Shown here in pieces: positions 5,580 to 12,565 of a stretch of 14,993 nucleotides of DNA. The notes beneath the pieces are model-generated. The model did no database searches. It was given only the letters and a program-made list of their open reading frames with translations, and had not been told where the DNA came from. This DNA is from Candidatus Poseidoniaceae archaeon. GTDB lineage: Archaea > Thermoplasmatota > Poseidoniia > Poseidoniales > Poseidoniaceae. Position 1 is the stretch's first letter. Each line of letters begins with the position of its first letter. The stretch lies in NCBI GenBank assembly GCA_013330925.1, contig DUHJ01000089.1:1-14993 (forward strand), read 5' to 3'. A program made the translations under genes and the position numbers.

Positions 5580-8183
5580 TCAATCCTGTGTCAGAGTGCG
5601 AAGCACCTGCTCCACATGCACCACGGCAGGAATCGTATGGTTCTCCAGCGGTGGAGAGAAGGGCACAGGCGTGTCCAACGCACCGATCACCACAGGCGCT
5701 GCCTCGAGGGCATAAAAGGCCGATTCCATGATTCGACTCTGAATCGTATGGCCCAAACCGCCCGACCATTGGGCTTCGTGGAGCACCACCAAGCGGCCTG
5801 TACGTAGCACGGAATCAACGCATGGTTGGGCGTCAAACGGCATCAGGGTTCCAACGTCGATGACCTCTACCTCCACGCCTTCCAAAGCCATGGTTGTGGC
5901 CGCTTCAAGGGCAAGGTGAAGCATGGCCCCCCACGTCACCAAGGTCACGTCGCGACCGCCTCGGATCACCCTGCTCTTGCCGATGTGGTAACGCTCACCG
6001 GAGGAAACCGCTGATTTGACCGGGCCGGTGTCCACGTGCTGGTTGATGTTCATGCCCCAGCCCGTTTTGCCGCCTCGCAATCCGTACAGGCCGATGTGTT
6101 CGAGGATCAACACCGGGTCTGGAAGCGCCGATGCTTCGACGATCATGTCGTAGGCTTGCTGCGGGGTTCCCGGGGCCAGCACAACCAGACCCGGGTCGTT
6201 GGCGTACCAACTTTCGATCATGTTGGCGTGGTACGGCCCGCTGCGGGTTCGTGCACCCAACGGGACACGGACGGTCATGGGGCAATCAGCACCCCAACGC
6301 CATCGCAACATGGCAGCGTTGTTGACCAGCGCGTTGTGGGCCAGCGCTGCGAAACCACCGAACTGAATCTCGGCCATCGGACGCATACCGGAAAGGGCTG
6401 CACCCACCGCGGTGTGAATGATGGCTGCTTCGCACAGCGGCATGTCGACGAGCAGGTTCTGATGACCGGCATTCCTCAGGCCCATGTTGAGGCCGAACGC
6501 ACCGGCAACTTCCATGTCCTCGCCGATGAAGACCGTGTTGTCCCCCTCACGGTCGGCCACGTCGGCCATGGCCTGCTGGATGGCTCTCGCGTAGGTCCAA
6601 CCGCCTTCATCCGCGTAGGTCCATGCCACGTCTCCGACGTCCAAAGGCCCGTTGGGTGGAGCCTGCATCAGGTCCGCACCGTTCAATCGCTCAAGGTGCT
6701 GTTGCTGCGTTTCTGCATCGTGAATGCTCGTGATGCCGCGGGTGACGGTGGTGGGGGTTGGCCAAGGCATGGCGTCCAAGGCCTCCAACGCCTCGTCTAC
6801 CGCATGCAATTCGTCGGATTCCATCGTTTCAAGTTCGTCCACCGCAACTCCGAGGTCAATCAAAAGAGCACGGTGCGTGGGTATCGGATCCTTCGCCTCC
6901 CAATATTCGATCAGCGCATCGTCCACGTAACCCTGGGTTGCACCCGAGGGGGCCCCGAGGTACAGGTCATCGTGGTGATGGGCATGGCCGCAGCCACGCA
7001 TGGTCTCGATGTGAATCAGGGTTGGGCCACCGCCCTCAAGTCCAAATTCACGCGCCACGGCGACGCTGGCATGAACGGCAGCAGGGTCGGAACCGTCGAT
7101 GGTCCAACCCGGGAAGCCCATCGCCACCGCTTTGTCGGCCCATAGCTCGACACCGGACTGGTGTGCTGGAGGGGTGTCGAGGGCAATCTGATTGTTTTGG
7201 AGGATGTAGGTGATCGGCAGCCCGCGCGCACCGGCGAGGTTCATGGCTTCCCAAAACTCACCGGACGAAGAGGCCCCCTCGCCGATGCAAGCAACGTGGA
7301 AGCGGTCCAATCCTTGCCGCACGGCGGCGAAGGCCAATCCAGTCATGGTGCAGGCCGCGATGGGGAGCGGCGCGGTTGGAGGAAGCACACCGACGTGCCA
7401 AGCCCCGATGTGAAGGTCGCGACCTCCCGCGTCGTCCTGACCGCCGTCCATGACGGAGCCGGCCTTGCCAAGGTTTGCGGCCATCACACCCAGCGGGGTG
7501 TCGCCCATGGCCAGCGCGAGTCCGACGTCCCGGATCATCGGTGCAACAAGATCGCCGTCGTAGCCCGCACCGGGACGCGCGCCCAATGGTGCATCTTGTT
7601 GCCGGGCGAGCGGGGTCGCCGCCGCGACGATGGCTTCTTGCCACGTGGAACGGAACCCTTTGCCGCCAAAGCGTGAGCCGTCTGGCGCCTCACGACCTTC
7701 GGTGTACAGGACCTTCAGGGCTTCGTCAAGTGCCCTGGTGCGGGTCATCATGCGTTGCCATTCTTGGCGATGATCAAGGGTGACGGCCATGTAGTGTGCG
7801 AGCCTGCGCAAGGTGAGCCGAAGATCGATGAGGACGCGCGTCAAACGGCGTCCGAGGTGCAAGTCGGCGTTCCTCCGAGGAATGATTTCCTCGGCAGCGT
7901 CAACGCCCTCAAGGTGGCCTGCTTGTTCCGCTGTTCGGATGGCGAAGGCCTCGAGAAAGGATTCGCTGAAACCATGCCAAGAAGCCCCGTCGAAGACGTC
8001 ATGGTCGCCGATGGACGACGCCCAAGCGTCCACAGCCACGGGAAGGAGGCCTTGGTGCCGTTCGGCCATGAACCTCAGAAGTTCAGCCCGGGCTGCGTCC
8101 GCGACCAACGGCGCAACGAAGGAAAGCGGGCCGGAGGGCTTCCATCCGCTGCCGTGAATGCGGGGAAGGTCGCCTTGGGCCAT
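5580..8183 (-). CDS. Fused E1 alpha-beta thiamine-diphosphate 2-oxoacid dehydrogenase
   Basis: This is a single-chain E1 component, which decarboxylates a 2-oxoacid with thiamine diphosphate and passes the acyl group to an E2 lipoyl domain. The alpha part spans about 146-450. It holds FGGKGFRSTWQEAI, the ThDP motif beginning IGEGASSSGEFWEAMN (300-315) and ending LQNNQIAL (328-335), and MRGCGHAHHHDDLYLG (395-410). The beta part spans about 520-867. It holds VFIGEDMEVAGAFG (551-564), DMPLCEAAIIHTAVGAALSG (580-599) and RPMAEIQFGGFAALAHN. Fused versions are usually annotated as 2-oxoisovalerate or pyruvate/acetoin-type E1; substrate is not readable, and branched-chain oxoacids are a guess from the nearby acyl-CoA dehydrogenase. 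Length is 867, well above alpha plus beta (about 690), because of an extra region of about 145 residues at the N-terminus. GGTGA lies 4 nt before the ATG. No E2 or E3 gene is in the window. Confidence 0.9.
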   Translation of the reverse strand: MAQGDLPRIHGSGWKPSGPLSFVAPLVADAARAELLRFMAERHQGLLPVAVDAWASSIGDHDVFDGASWHGFSESFLEAFAIRTAEQAGHLEGVDAAEEIIPRRNADLHLGRRLTRVLIDLRLTLRRLAHYMAVTLDHRQEWQRMMTRTRALDEALKVLYTEGREAPDGSRFGGKGFRSTWQEAIVAAATPLARQQDAPLGARPGAGYDGDLVAPMIRDVGLALAMGDTPLGVMAANLGKAGSVMDGGQDDAGGRDLHIGAWHVGVLPPTAPLPIAACTMTGLAFAAVRQGLDRFHVACIGEGASSSGEFWEAMNLAGARGLPITYILQNNQIALDTPPAHQSGVELWADKAVAMGFPGWTIDGSDPAAVHASVAVAREFGLEGGGPTLIHIETMRGCGHAHHHDDLYLGAPSGATQGYVDDALIEYWEAKDPIPTHRALLIDLGVAVDELETMESDELHAVDEALEALDAMPWPTPTTVTRGITSIHDAETQQQHLERLNGADLMQAPPNGPLDVGDVAWTYADEGGWTYARAIQQAMADVADREGDNTVFIGEDMEVAGAFGLNMGLRNAGHQNLLVDMPLCEAAIIHTAVGAALSGMRPMAEIQFGGFAALAHNALVNNAAMLRWRWGADCPMTVRVPLGARTRSGPYHANMIESWYANDPGLVVLAPGTPQQAYDMIVEASALPDPVLILEHIGLYGLRGGKTGWGMNINQHVDTGPVKSAVSSGERYHIGKSRVIRGGRDVTLVTWGAMLHLALEAATTMALEGVEVEVIDVGTLMPFDAQPCVDSVLRTGRLVVLHEAQWSGGLGHTIQSRIMESAFYALEAAPVVIGALDTPVPFSPPLENHTIPAVVHVEQVLRTLTQD

Positions 8184-8210
8184 GCGCTCACCGTCCCGGC
8201 CACGGAGCGC
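8184..8210 (-). other. Hairpin overlapping the Shine-Dalgarno of the fused E1 gene
   Basis: GCGCTC (8184-8189) and GAGCGC (8205-8210) form a 6-bp perfect stem with a 15-nt loop directly against the E1 ATG (8183-8181). The Shine-Dalgarno GGTGA (minus strand, 8188-8192) is partly inside the stem, so folding could hinder initiation. The repeat is seen directly; function is inference. Confidence 0.35.
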
Positions 8211-8232
8211 CGGGCTTCAAACCTCCCTGTGC

Positions 8233-9306
8233 CTAAGCGTCCTCTTCCGAAGGCCAGACTTTCAGAACTTCTTCCGCAAAGCCGGTGGCGTCCTCAAGTC
8301 GCGTCATCAAGGTCAGGTCCGACACCGCACCAGGACGGCCGAGGTCCCAAAGCAAATCTCGGATGTCCTCGATGCACAATCGAACGTAAGCCAACGTCTC
8401 TTTGTCCACGCCAAGCATGGAATCGTCCGCGGCATCCGTCACGGCTGGAGGCGCTTCGTCAAGCACCGATTCCATGGCTTGCTCAACCTCCCTTGCGATC
8501 TGGTCTGCCTGACGCTGGAGGGCATCCTGCATGCCCCCGCTGTCCAAGGTTGCACTGCGGTTGGGACCCTTGCTTGGCGCCTCACCGGAACCCAGGGTGA
8601 CGGATTTTGTCAGGTCCTCAATCGAAGGGCCAGCGGCCGAGGGCGAGGTGGGCTTGGCCGGTGAAGGGGCAACGGTCTCCTCGTTGGCTTCCACCAAACG
8701 AGCCATCGTCTTTCGAACCAATTCGACCAGGCCCTCTGGGTCTTCGTCCAATCCTGCGGCATCGGGCATCACCTCCCGCAACAAATCGGCGTTCAGACGA
8801 TCTGAACCAAGGAGACCGCGCAACACAGGCATCGCCCAAGAACCGTCGTCCATGGCGGGAAGTGGGGCAGCAAAACCACCGCTGAGGCCACCGCCACCGA
8901 AGCCTTGCATGGGCACATTGGCCGGCGGTGCAACGGTCCGCTTCTCTGCGTGAACCCGAACCTGTGCGATCAGCCGGGCCATGTCAATGGGTTTGCTGAG
9001 CACCTCGGCGATGCCAGCCCGGGTGGCACCGATCAAGGCCTCTTGCGAGGTATCTCGCGACAAGAGGAGGATTCGGGTGCGGGCACCGACTGCAGGGTTC
9101 GAAACAATGGACTGTGCAGCATCGTAGGGACTTCCCTCAGACCATGACTCCTCGAGGAGCAACACTTCTGGGGTGGTCGCGACGGTGGTGCCCACGGCTT
9201 GGCGAAGCGTGCTCGCACGTGTGATTTGGAATCCTTCGCGCTCAAGCGTGTTGGCCAGAAGGGAACGGCGGCCTTCGTTGCCGTCCGCGACGATGACGTG
9301 TGCCAT
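8233..9306 (-). CDS. Response-regulator-like protein with a degenerate receiver domain
   Basis: Residues 1-120 fit a CheY-like receiver fold: strand VIVAD (4-8), TPEVLLLEESW (45-55), RILLLSRD (78-85) and EVLSKPID (101-108). Asp8, Ser83 and Lys105 fill the acidic, hydroxyl and Lys positions. The phospho-acceptor position is Glu52 instead of Asp, and the second acidic residue after Asp8 is Gly9, so normal Asp phosphorylation looks impossible. A Gly- and Pro-rich linker follows, then a helical region (about 155-205), a low-complexity Ser/Pro/Ala part and a C-terminal helical segment ending in CIEDIRDLLWDLGRPGAVSD and a further helix. No DNA-binding or enzymatic output domain is recognised. ATG 9306 is chosen over an upstream in-frame TTG (9318) because it starts right before the first strand. 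A protein scaffold or constitutive switch role is possible; no histidine kinase is nearby. Confidence 0.8.
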   Translation of the reverse strand: MAHVIVADGNEGRRSLLANTLEREGFQITRASTLRQAVGTTVATTPEVLLLEESWSEGSPYDAAQSIVSNPAVGARTRILLLSRDTSQEALIGATRAGIAEVLSKPIDMARLIAQVRVHAEKRTVAPPANVPMQGFGGGGLSGGFAAPLPAMDDGSWAMPVLRGLLGSDRLNADLLREVMPDAAGLDEDPEGLVELVRKTMARLVEANEETVAPSPAKPTSPSAAGPSIEDLTKSVTLGSGEAPSKGPNRSATLDSGGMQDALQRQADQIAREVEQAMESVLDEAPPAVTDAADDSMLGVDKETLAYVRLCIEDIRDLLWDLGRPGAVSDLTLMTRLEDATGFAEEVLKVWPSEEDA

Positions 9307-9307
9307 G

Positions 9308-9321
9308 GCCTTCCCCAAGGC
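9308..9321 (-). other. Small hairpin at the start codon of the receiver-domain gene
   Basis: GCCTT (9308-9312) and AAGGC (9317-9321) form a 5-bp stem with a 4-nt loop, one base upstream of the ATG at 9306. On the transcript the loop and 3' arm read GGGGAAGG, the only purine-rich ribosome-binding candidate. It is short and may be chance. Confidence 0.3.
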
Positions 9322-9354
9322 GAGAGCGGACGGTGGCGGCCTTCAACCTCTTCC

Positions 9355-9366
9355 TTCCTTTAACGG
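9355..9366 (-). promoter_or_regulatory. Weak candidate promoter before the receiver-domain gene
   Basis: On the minus strand GTTAAAGGAAGG lies in the 83-bp gap after the moeB-like gene. TTAAAG is the most A/T-rich stretch in that gap and is followed by a purine run. It lies roughly 55 bp before the ATG at 9306, which would give a leader near 30 nt. This gap is the largest inside the directon and the likeliest place for an internal promoter, but the match to a TATA box is poor. Confidence 0.2.
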
Positions 9367-9389
9367 CCAGAATGGGCATCCGAAGGACA

Positions 9390-10574
9390 TCATCCGACGC
9401 GGATGTCTTCCGGTGCGTTGGCATACCAGCCAAGGATGCCGTCCTGCAAGTTGTACAAACGTGAACCGTCCACGCCGGCTTCCATGAGCATCATGGCCGC
9501 CATCATCGAGCGCATGCCAGACTTGCAGTGGATGAGGATGTCGCCATGGTCCGGCAGGTCCGACAGCACGTCCAACACCTGAGGATGAGGCACGGTCAGT
9601 CCGCAGCTGTGCGCCGCCATCTGGGCGTGTTCTTCGGAGGACCGCACATCAAGCACGAAGGGAGACCATCCTGAAGAACGTCGTTGCAGGAACTCCGGCG
9701 AGGAAATCTGGTGGAACATCTGGCCTCCCACGGCCGCATCCGTTTCTTCAAGGTGGCGACCGAGATGGCACGCCGGATCTGCCTCCCACAACCGCTGGGC
9801 ATCGGCCAAATCTGTGGGCGACGTTCGATGTTCCAGCCGTTCAAACCGAAGGTGCCGGGTCTCCAAACCTTGCACGTCAACCATGGTCAGGCGACCCTTT
9901 GCCGCCTCACCGCGTCCAAGCAACACCTCCACAGCGAGGGCGGCCTGCATGGTACCGAGCACACCCGGCACCGCTCCGAGGACCCCCACTTCGTTGCACG
10001 CTTGAACGGAACCAGGTGGCGGCGGTTCGGGATGGAGGTCCCTGTAGGAGGCTCCCTGTTTGGGTTCAAACAACGCGATACGCCCCTCAAACCGGTGCAC
10101 AGAGGCATGAATCCACGGCAAACCGAGGATTGCACATGCGTCGTCGATGAGGTACCGAGCCGGAATAAGGTCCGTGCCATCGATGATGAGGTCATGCCCT
10201 TCGAGCAACGCCAATGCATTCTGAGGAGTGAGCCGCTGCGTGTGGGCCTCGACGTGAAGGCCCGGGTCCAATTCCAAGACTCGCTCACGTGAGACTTCGG
10301 CCTTCGCCCGCCCGACATCGCTTGTTCTATAGATGACTTGCCGCTGAAGGTTGGAGAGGTCAACGACGTCGTCATCGACGATCGTCAGACGACCAACACC
10401 CGCGGCGGCGAGGTAGAGGAGCACCGGGCATCCAAGTCCTCCCGCCCCGATCACCGCCACGGAAGAGGTGGACAGCCTCGCTTGGCCCTCTTCGCCGATT
10501 TCCTCGAGCCGGAGGTGCCGTGCGTGTCGGACGGCATCCACGCCGCGAACAGGCCGACCGGCGGGTTCAGTCAT
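9390..10574 (-). CDS. moeB: MoeB/ThiF/UbaA-type E1-like adenylyltransferase with C-terminal rhodanese domain
   Basis: Enzymes of this family adenylate the C-terminal Gly-Gly of small sulfur carriers (MoaD, ThiS, Urm1 or archaeal SAMPs) for molybdopterin, thiamine or tRNA thiolation, and the rhodanese domain can supply persulfide sulfur. The E1-like domain (about 15-245) has the nucleotide loop VIGAGGLGCPVLLYLAAAGV (41-60), the Arg of NLQRQVIY (75-82), DGTDLIPARYLIDDAC, and VQACNEVGVLGAVPGVLG (190-207) with Cys193 at the usual thioester Cys site. The rhodanese domain (about 285-394) has FVLDVRSSEEH and the active loop HCKSGMRS with Cys350. The domain order matches eukaryotic MOCS3/Uba4. The zinc cysteines expected in CYRC are absent (SYRDLHP, 176-182), and no second CxxC is seen. 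The ATG at 10574 overlaps the trxB stop by 8 bp, implying coupled translation. Which sulfur carrier it serves is unknown. Confidence 0.87.
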   Translation of the reverse strand: MTEPAGRPVRGVDAVRHARHLRLEEIGEEGQARLSTSSVAVIGAGGLGCPVLLYLAAAGVGRLTIVDDDVVDLSNLQRQVIYRTSDVGRAKAEVSRERVLELDPGLHVEAHTQRLTPQNALALLEGHDLIIDGTDLIPARYLIDDACAILGLPWIHASVHRFEGRIALFEPKQGASYRDLHPEPPPPGSVQACNEVGVLGAVPGVLGTMQAALAVEVLLGRGEAAKGRLTMVDVQGLETRHLRFERLEHRTSPTDLADAQRLWEADPACHLGRHLEETDAAVGGQMFHQISSPEFLQRRSSGWSPFVLDVRSSEEHAQMAAHSCGLTVPHPQVLDVLSDLPDHGDILIHCKSGMRSMMAAMMLMEAGVDGSRLYNLQDGILGWYANAPEDIRVG

Positions 10575-11505
10575 GCTGAGCCTCAAGCCAGCGTTCTGCG
10601 TCGATGGCGGCTTGACAACCCATGCCCGCCGCCGTGATGGCTTGGCGGTAACGGGTGTCCACGACATCGCCGGCGGCAAAGACGCCCGGGACGTTGGTCA
10701 TGGTGTGCTCGCTGTGGAGGATGTAGCCCTCGTCATCGGTCTGAACTTGACCACCAAGGAAGGACGTGATGGGCTTGTGCCCAATGGCGATGAACGCTCC
10801 CGTGCAGGCGATTTCCTCTTCGGAACCGTCGCGGGGGTCGACAAGGACGGCTCCACTGAGGCCCTTCTCATCGGAGAGCCAACGGCTGACCTCGCGGAAG
10901 GTTTTGATCTCGATTTTGGGGTGGGCCGCCGCACGATCGTACATCACTTGGGAAGCTCGGAAGACGTCGCGACGATGAATGAGGGTCACCTTGGACGCGA
11001 AACGGGTCAGGAAGGTGGCTTCCTCCATGGCGGAGTCACCACCGCCGATGACGATCACCTCTTCCTCCCGGAAGAAGGCTCCATCGCAGGTGGCACACGT
11101 GCTGATGCCTCGGCCTTTCTGAGCCTCTTCGCCTTCAGCGCCAAGCCAGATGGATTCTGCGCCGGTGCAGACGATCACGGCGTTGGCGTGGAAGGTGTCC
11201 CCCTCGACGGTGACCGCAAAGGGACGAGAACTCAAATCCACAGATTCAACGTTTTTGTCCTGAACATGCAGGCCGAAACGTTCGGCTTGTTCACGAAGTT
11301 CCATCATCATCTCAGGACCACCGATACCCTTGGGGTAGCCGGGGAAGTTCTCGATGTCAGAGGTGAGCATCAATTGCCCCCCCGACATGTAGCCGGCGAA
11401 CATCAGAGGCTCCAGCATTGCACGCGCGGCATAGAGACCAGCGGTGTATCCAGCAGGGCCTGAACCGATGATGATAATCTCATGCACGTCTTTCGACTCG
11501 ACCAT
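10567..11505 (-). CDS. trxB: Thioredoxin reductase (NAD(P)H, FAD)
   Basis: This enzyme passes electrons from NAD(P)H via FAD and a redox disulfide to thioredoxin in the cytoplasm. The 312-residue length is typical of the low-molecular-weight class. Motifs in order: FAD loop IIIGSGPAGYTAGLYAARA (11-29), SGGQLMLTSDIENFPGYP (41-58), the redox pair CATC (137-140) followed by DGAFF, the NADPH loop IGGGDSAMEEA (153-163) with HRRD after it, and the C-terminal FAD block beginning VFAAGDV, with TRYRQAITAAG following. Cofactor preference is not certain, but HRR favours NADPH. It lies 53 bp after ribH in the same direction and its stop overlaps the start of the moeB-like gene, so a link between flavin supply, thiol redox and sulfur transfer is plausible. 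No thioredoxin gene is in the window. Confidence 0.96.
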   Translation of the reverse strand: MVESKDVHEIIIIGSGPAGYTAGLYAARAMLEPLMFAGYMSGGQLMLTSDIENFPGYPKGIGGPEMMMELREQAERFGLHVQDKNVESVDLSSRPFAVTVEGDTFHANAVIVCTGAESIWLGAEGEEAQKGRGISTCATCDGAFFREEEVIVIGGGDSAMEEATFLTRFASKVTLIHRRDVFRASQVMYDRAAAHPKIEIKTFREVSRWLSDEKGLSGAVLVDPRDGSEEEIACTGAFIAIGHKPITSFLGGQVQTDDEGYILHSEHTMTNVPGVFAAGDVVDTRYRQAITAAGMGCQAAIDAERWLEAQHD

Positions 11506-11558
11506 GCGCCAAGCAAGGAAACCCTGTCCTTCAAGGTTCGCGCCAAGAACGGGCGGAG

Positions 11559-11960
11559 TTAACCCAACATGTGCAGCACGGCATCGATGGCTGCCTTCGC
11601 ATGCGGAAAGAGCCGTGGTTCGATGTGCTCTGGATCTGCACCGGGCCCGATGATGCCCAAGCCCACCGGCCGGCCGTACTCCAGTTGGAGTTCAATGAGC
11701 GACGAAAGCACGGCCTGACCCATCACTTGTCCGTGCAAGGTTTGTCCTCGTTCAATGATGCCCAAAGTCACCACGGCATCGCACCCGCCATCGAACAGAC
11801 GCTTGGTGGCGAGGGGCACCTCGAAAGCCCCCGGCACCCAAGTTGGCTCGAGCAACAAAGCATGATCCAGGCCTTGTGCACGTTGCCGTACCTCGCTCAG
11901 CATGCGCTCAACTTCCTCCTTGTGGAATGACCCACAGACCACGCCAATTGTGTGTTCTAT
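11559..11960 (-). CDS. ribH: 6,7-dimethyl-8-ribityllumazine synthase (start uncertain)
   Basis: RibH condenses the pyrimidine 5-amino-6-ribitylaminouracil with the DHBP product of RibB to form lumazine. Blocks seen are EPTWVPGAFEVPLATKRLF (substrate loop), DAVVTLGIIERGQTLHGQVM with the His expected to act in catalysis, and the LGIIGPG segment. The protein is short, as in archaea. The only standard start is a GTG at 11942 (127 residues), which begins inside the first strand, so IGVV would be split. Codons upstream stay open and read on to an ATA at 11960 that overlaps the ribE stop and has GGAG 8 nt before it; that would give 133 residues starting MEHTIGVV. An ATT at 11948 is another possibility. 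I give the longer span, with GTG 11942 as the conservative choice. The gene follows ribE directly. Confidence 0.88.
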   Translation of the reverse strand: MEHTIGVVCGSFHKEEVERMLSEVRQRAQGLDHALLLEPTWVPGAFEVPLATKRLFDGGCDAVVTLGIIERGQTLHGQVMGQAVLSSLIELQLEYGRPVGLGIIGPGADPEHIEPRLFPHAKAAIDAVLHMLG

Positions 11961-12565
11961 ACCATCATCTCCTGGGCTTTGATGCGCTCAACGGTTTCGA
12001 CCGCTGCGACCGTGATGGGATCGACTTCAAGGTTAACGCGGTCGCCGACCCCAGCGAGCCCCAAGGTCGTCCTTGCAAGGGTCTCAGGTATGAGATGAAG
12101 GTTGAACCCCTGCTCATCACAAACCCCGACGGTCAGGGAAATCCCAGAGATGGCGATGTACCCTTTCTCGAAGATGTAGCGCATGGTGGCCGGCGAGGCT
12201 TCGATGCGCATGTCGCAGGTCTCCCCGGCGCGCTTGACGGATTCGATGCGGCCTGTGTCGAAGACATGGCCTGAGACCAAGTGCCCGCCAACTTCGTCCC
12301 CAAAGCGCAGGGCACGTTCCACGTTGACGGAATCCCCAACGTTGCGGTCACCCAACGTGCTGCGTTCCATGCTTTCAGCGATGACGTCGAAGGAGACCTT
12401 GTTCTCCTCCATGGCCACGGCCGTGAGGCAGACGCCGTCGATGGCCACGCTGGCTCCGAGTTCGAGGCCGTCCGTGTTCGGAACGGCCACCACAAGGCGC
12501 CACGAGGCGTCTCGGGGGTCGAAGGACAGGACGGTCCCGCACCCTTCAACAAGGCCTGTGAACAT
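11957..12565 (-). CDS. ribE: Riboflavin synthase, two-barrel (bacterial-type alpha subunit)
   Basis: This enzyme dismutates two 6,7-dimethyl-8-ribityllumazines into riboflavin and the pyrimidine precursor. The 202-residue protein has the internal duplication of the trimeric bacterial and fungal family. The N-barrel starts MFTGLVEGCGTV and has SVAIDGVCLTAV (39-50). The C-barrel has GGHLVSGHVFDTGRI (93-107) and YIAISGISLTVGV (136-148). The same gene is called ribC in Escherichia coli. ATG 12565 is chosen over the adjacent GTG at 12568 because MFTG is the conserved start and the ATG shares one base with the ribL stop (TGATG). Many archaea use an unrelated lumazine-synthase-like riboflavin synthase, so this form beside archaeal ribL suggests a mixed pathway. 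Its stop overlaps the likely ribH start. Confidence 0.95.
   Translation of the reverse strand: MFTGLVEGCGTVLSFDPRDASWRLVVAVPNTDGLELGASVAIDGVCLTAVAMEENKVSFDVIAESMERSTLGDRNVGDSVNVERALRFGDEVGGHLVSGHVFDTGRIESVKRAGETCDMRIEASPATMRYIFEKGYIAISGISLTVGVCDEQGFNLHLIPETLARTTLGLAGVGDRVNLEVDPITVAAVETVERIKAQEMMV

Noticed and set aside
6036..7145. Long open frame on the plus strand (369 codons) opposite the fused E1 gene
   Set aside because: It is antisense to clear E1 alpha and beta motifs, has no recognisable domain and an atypical His/Val/Gly/Arg-rich composition; high GC gives long shadow frames.
7755..8600. Open frame on the plus strand (281 codons) spanning the E1/receiver junction
   Set aside because: It is antisense to two well-supported genes, and its composition is rich in Pro, Arg and Ser with no motif.
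10575..10679. N-terminal extension of the moeB-like frame into trxB
   Set aside because: The extra 35 residues lie inside the trxB C-terminal coding region, are basic and unlike the family, and the ATG at 10574 gives the usual overlap start.
11506..11547. 8-bp direct repeat GCGCCAAG at 11506-11513 and 11540-11547 in the ribH-trxB gap
   Set aside because: Two short GC-rich copies with no symmetry or third copy; easily chance, not enough for an operator call.
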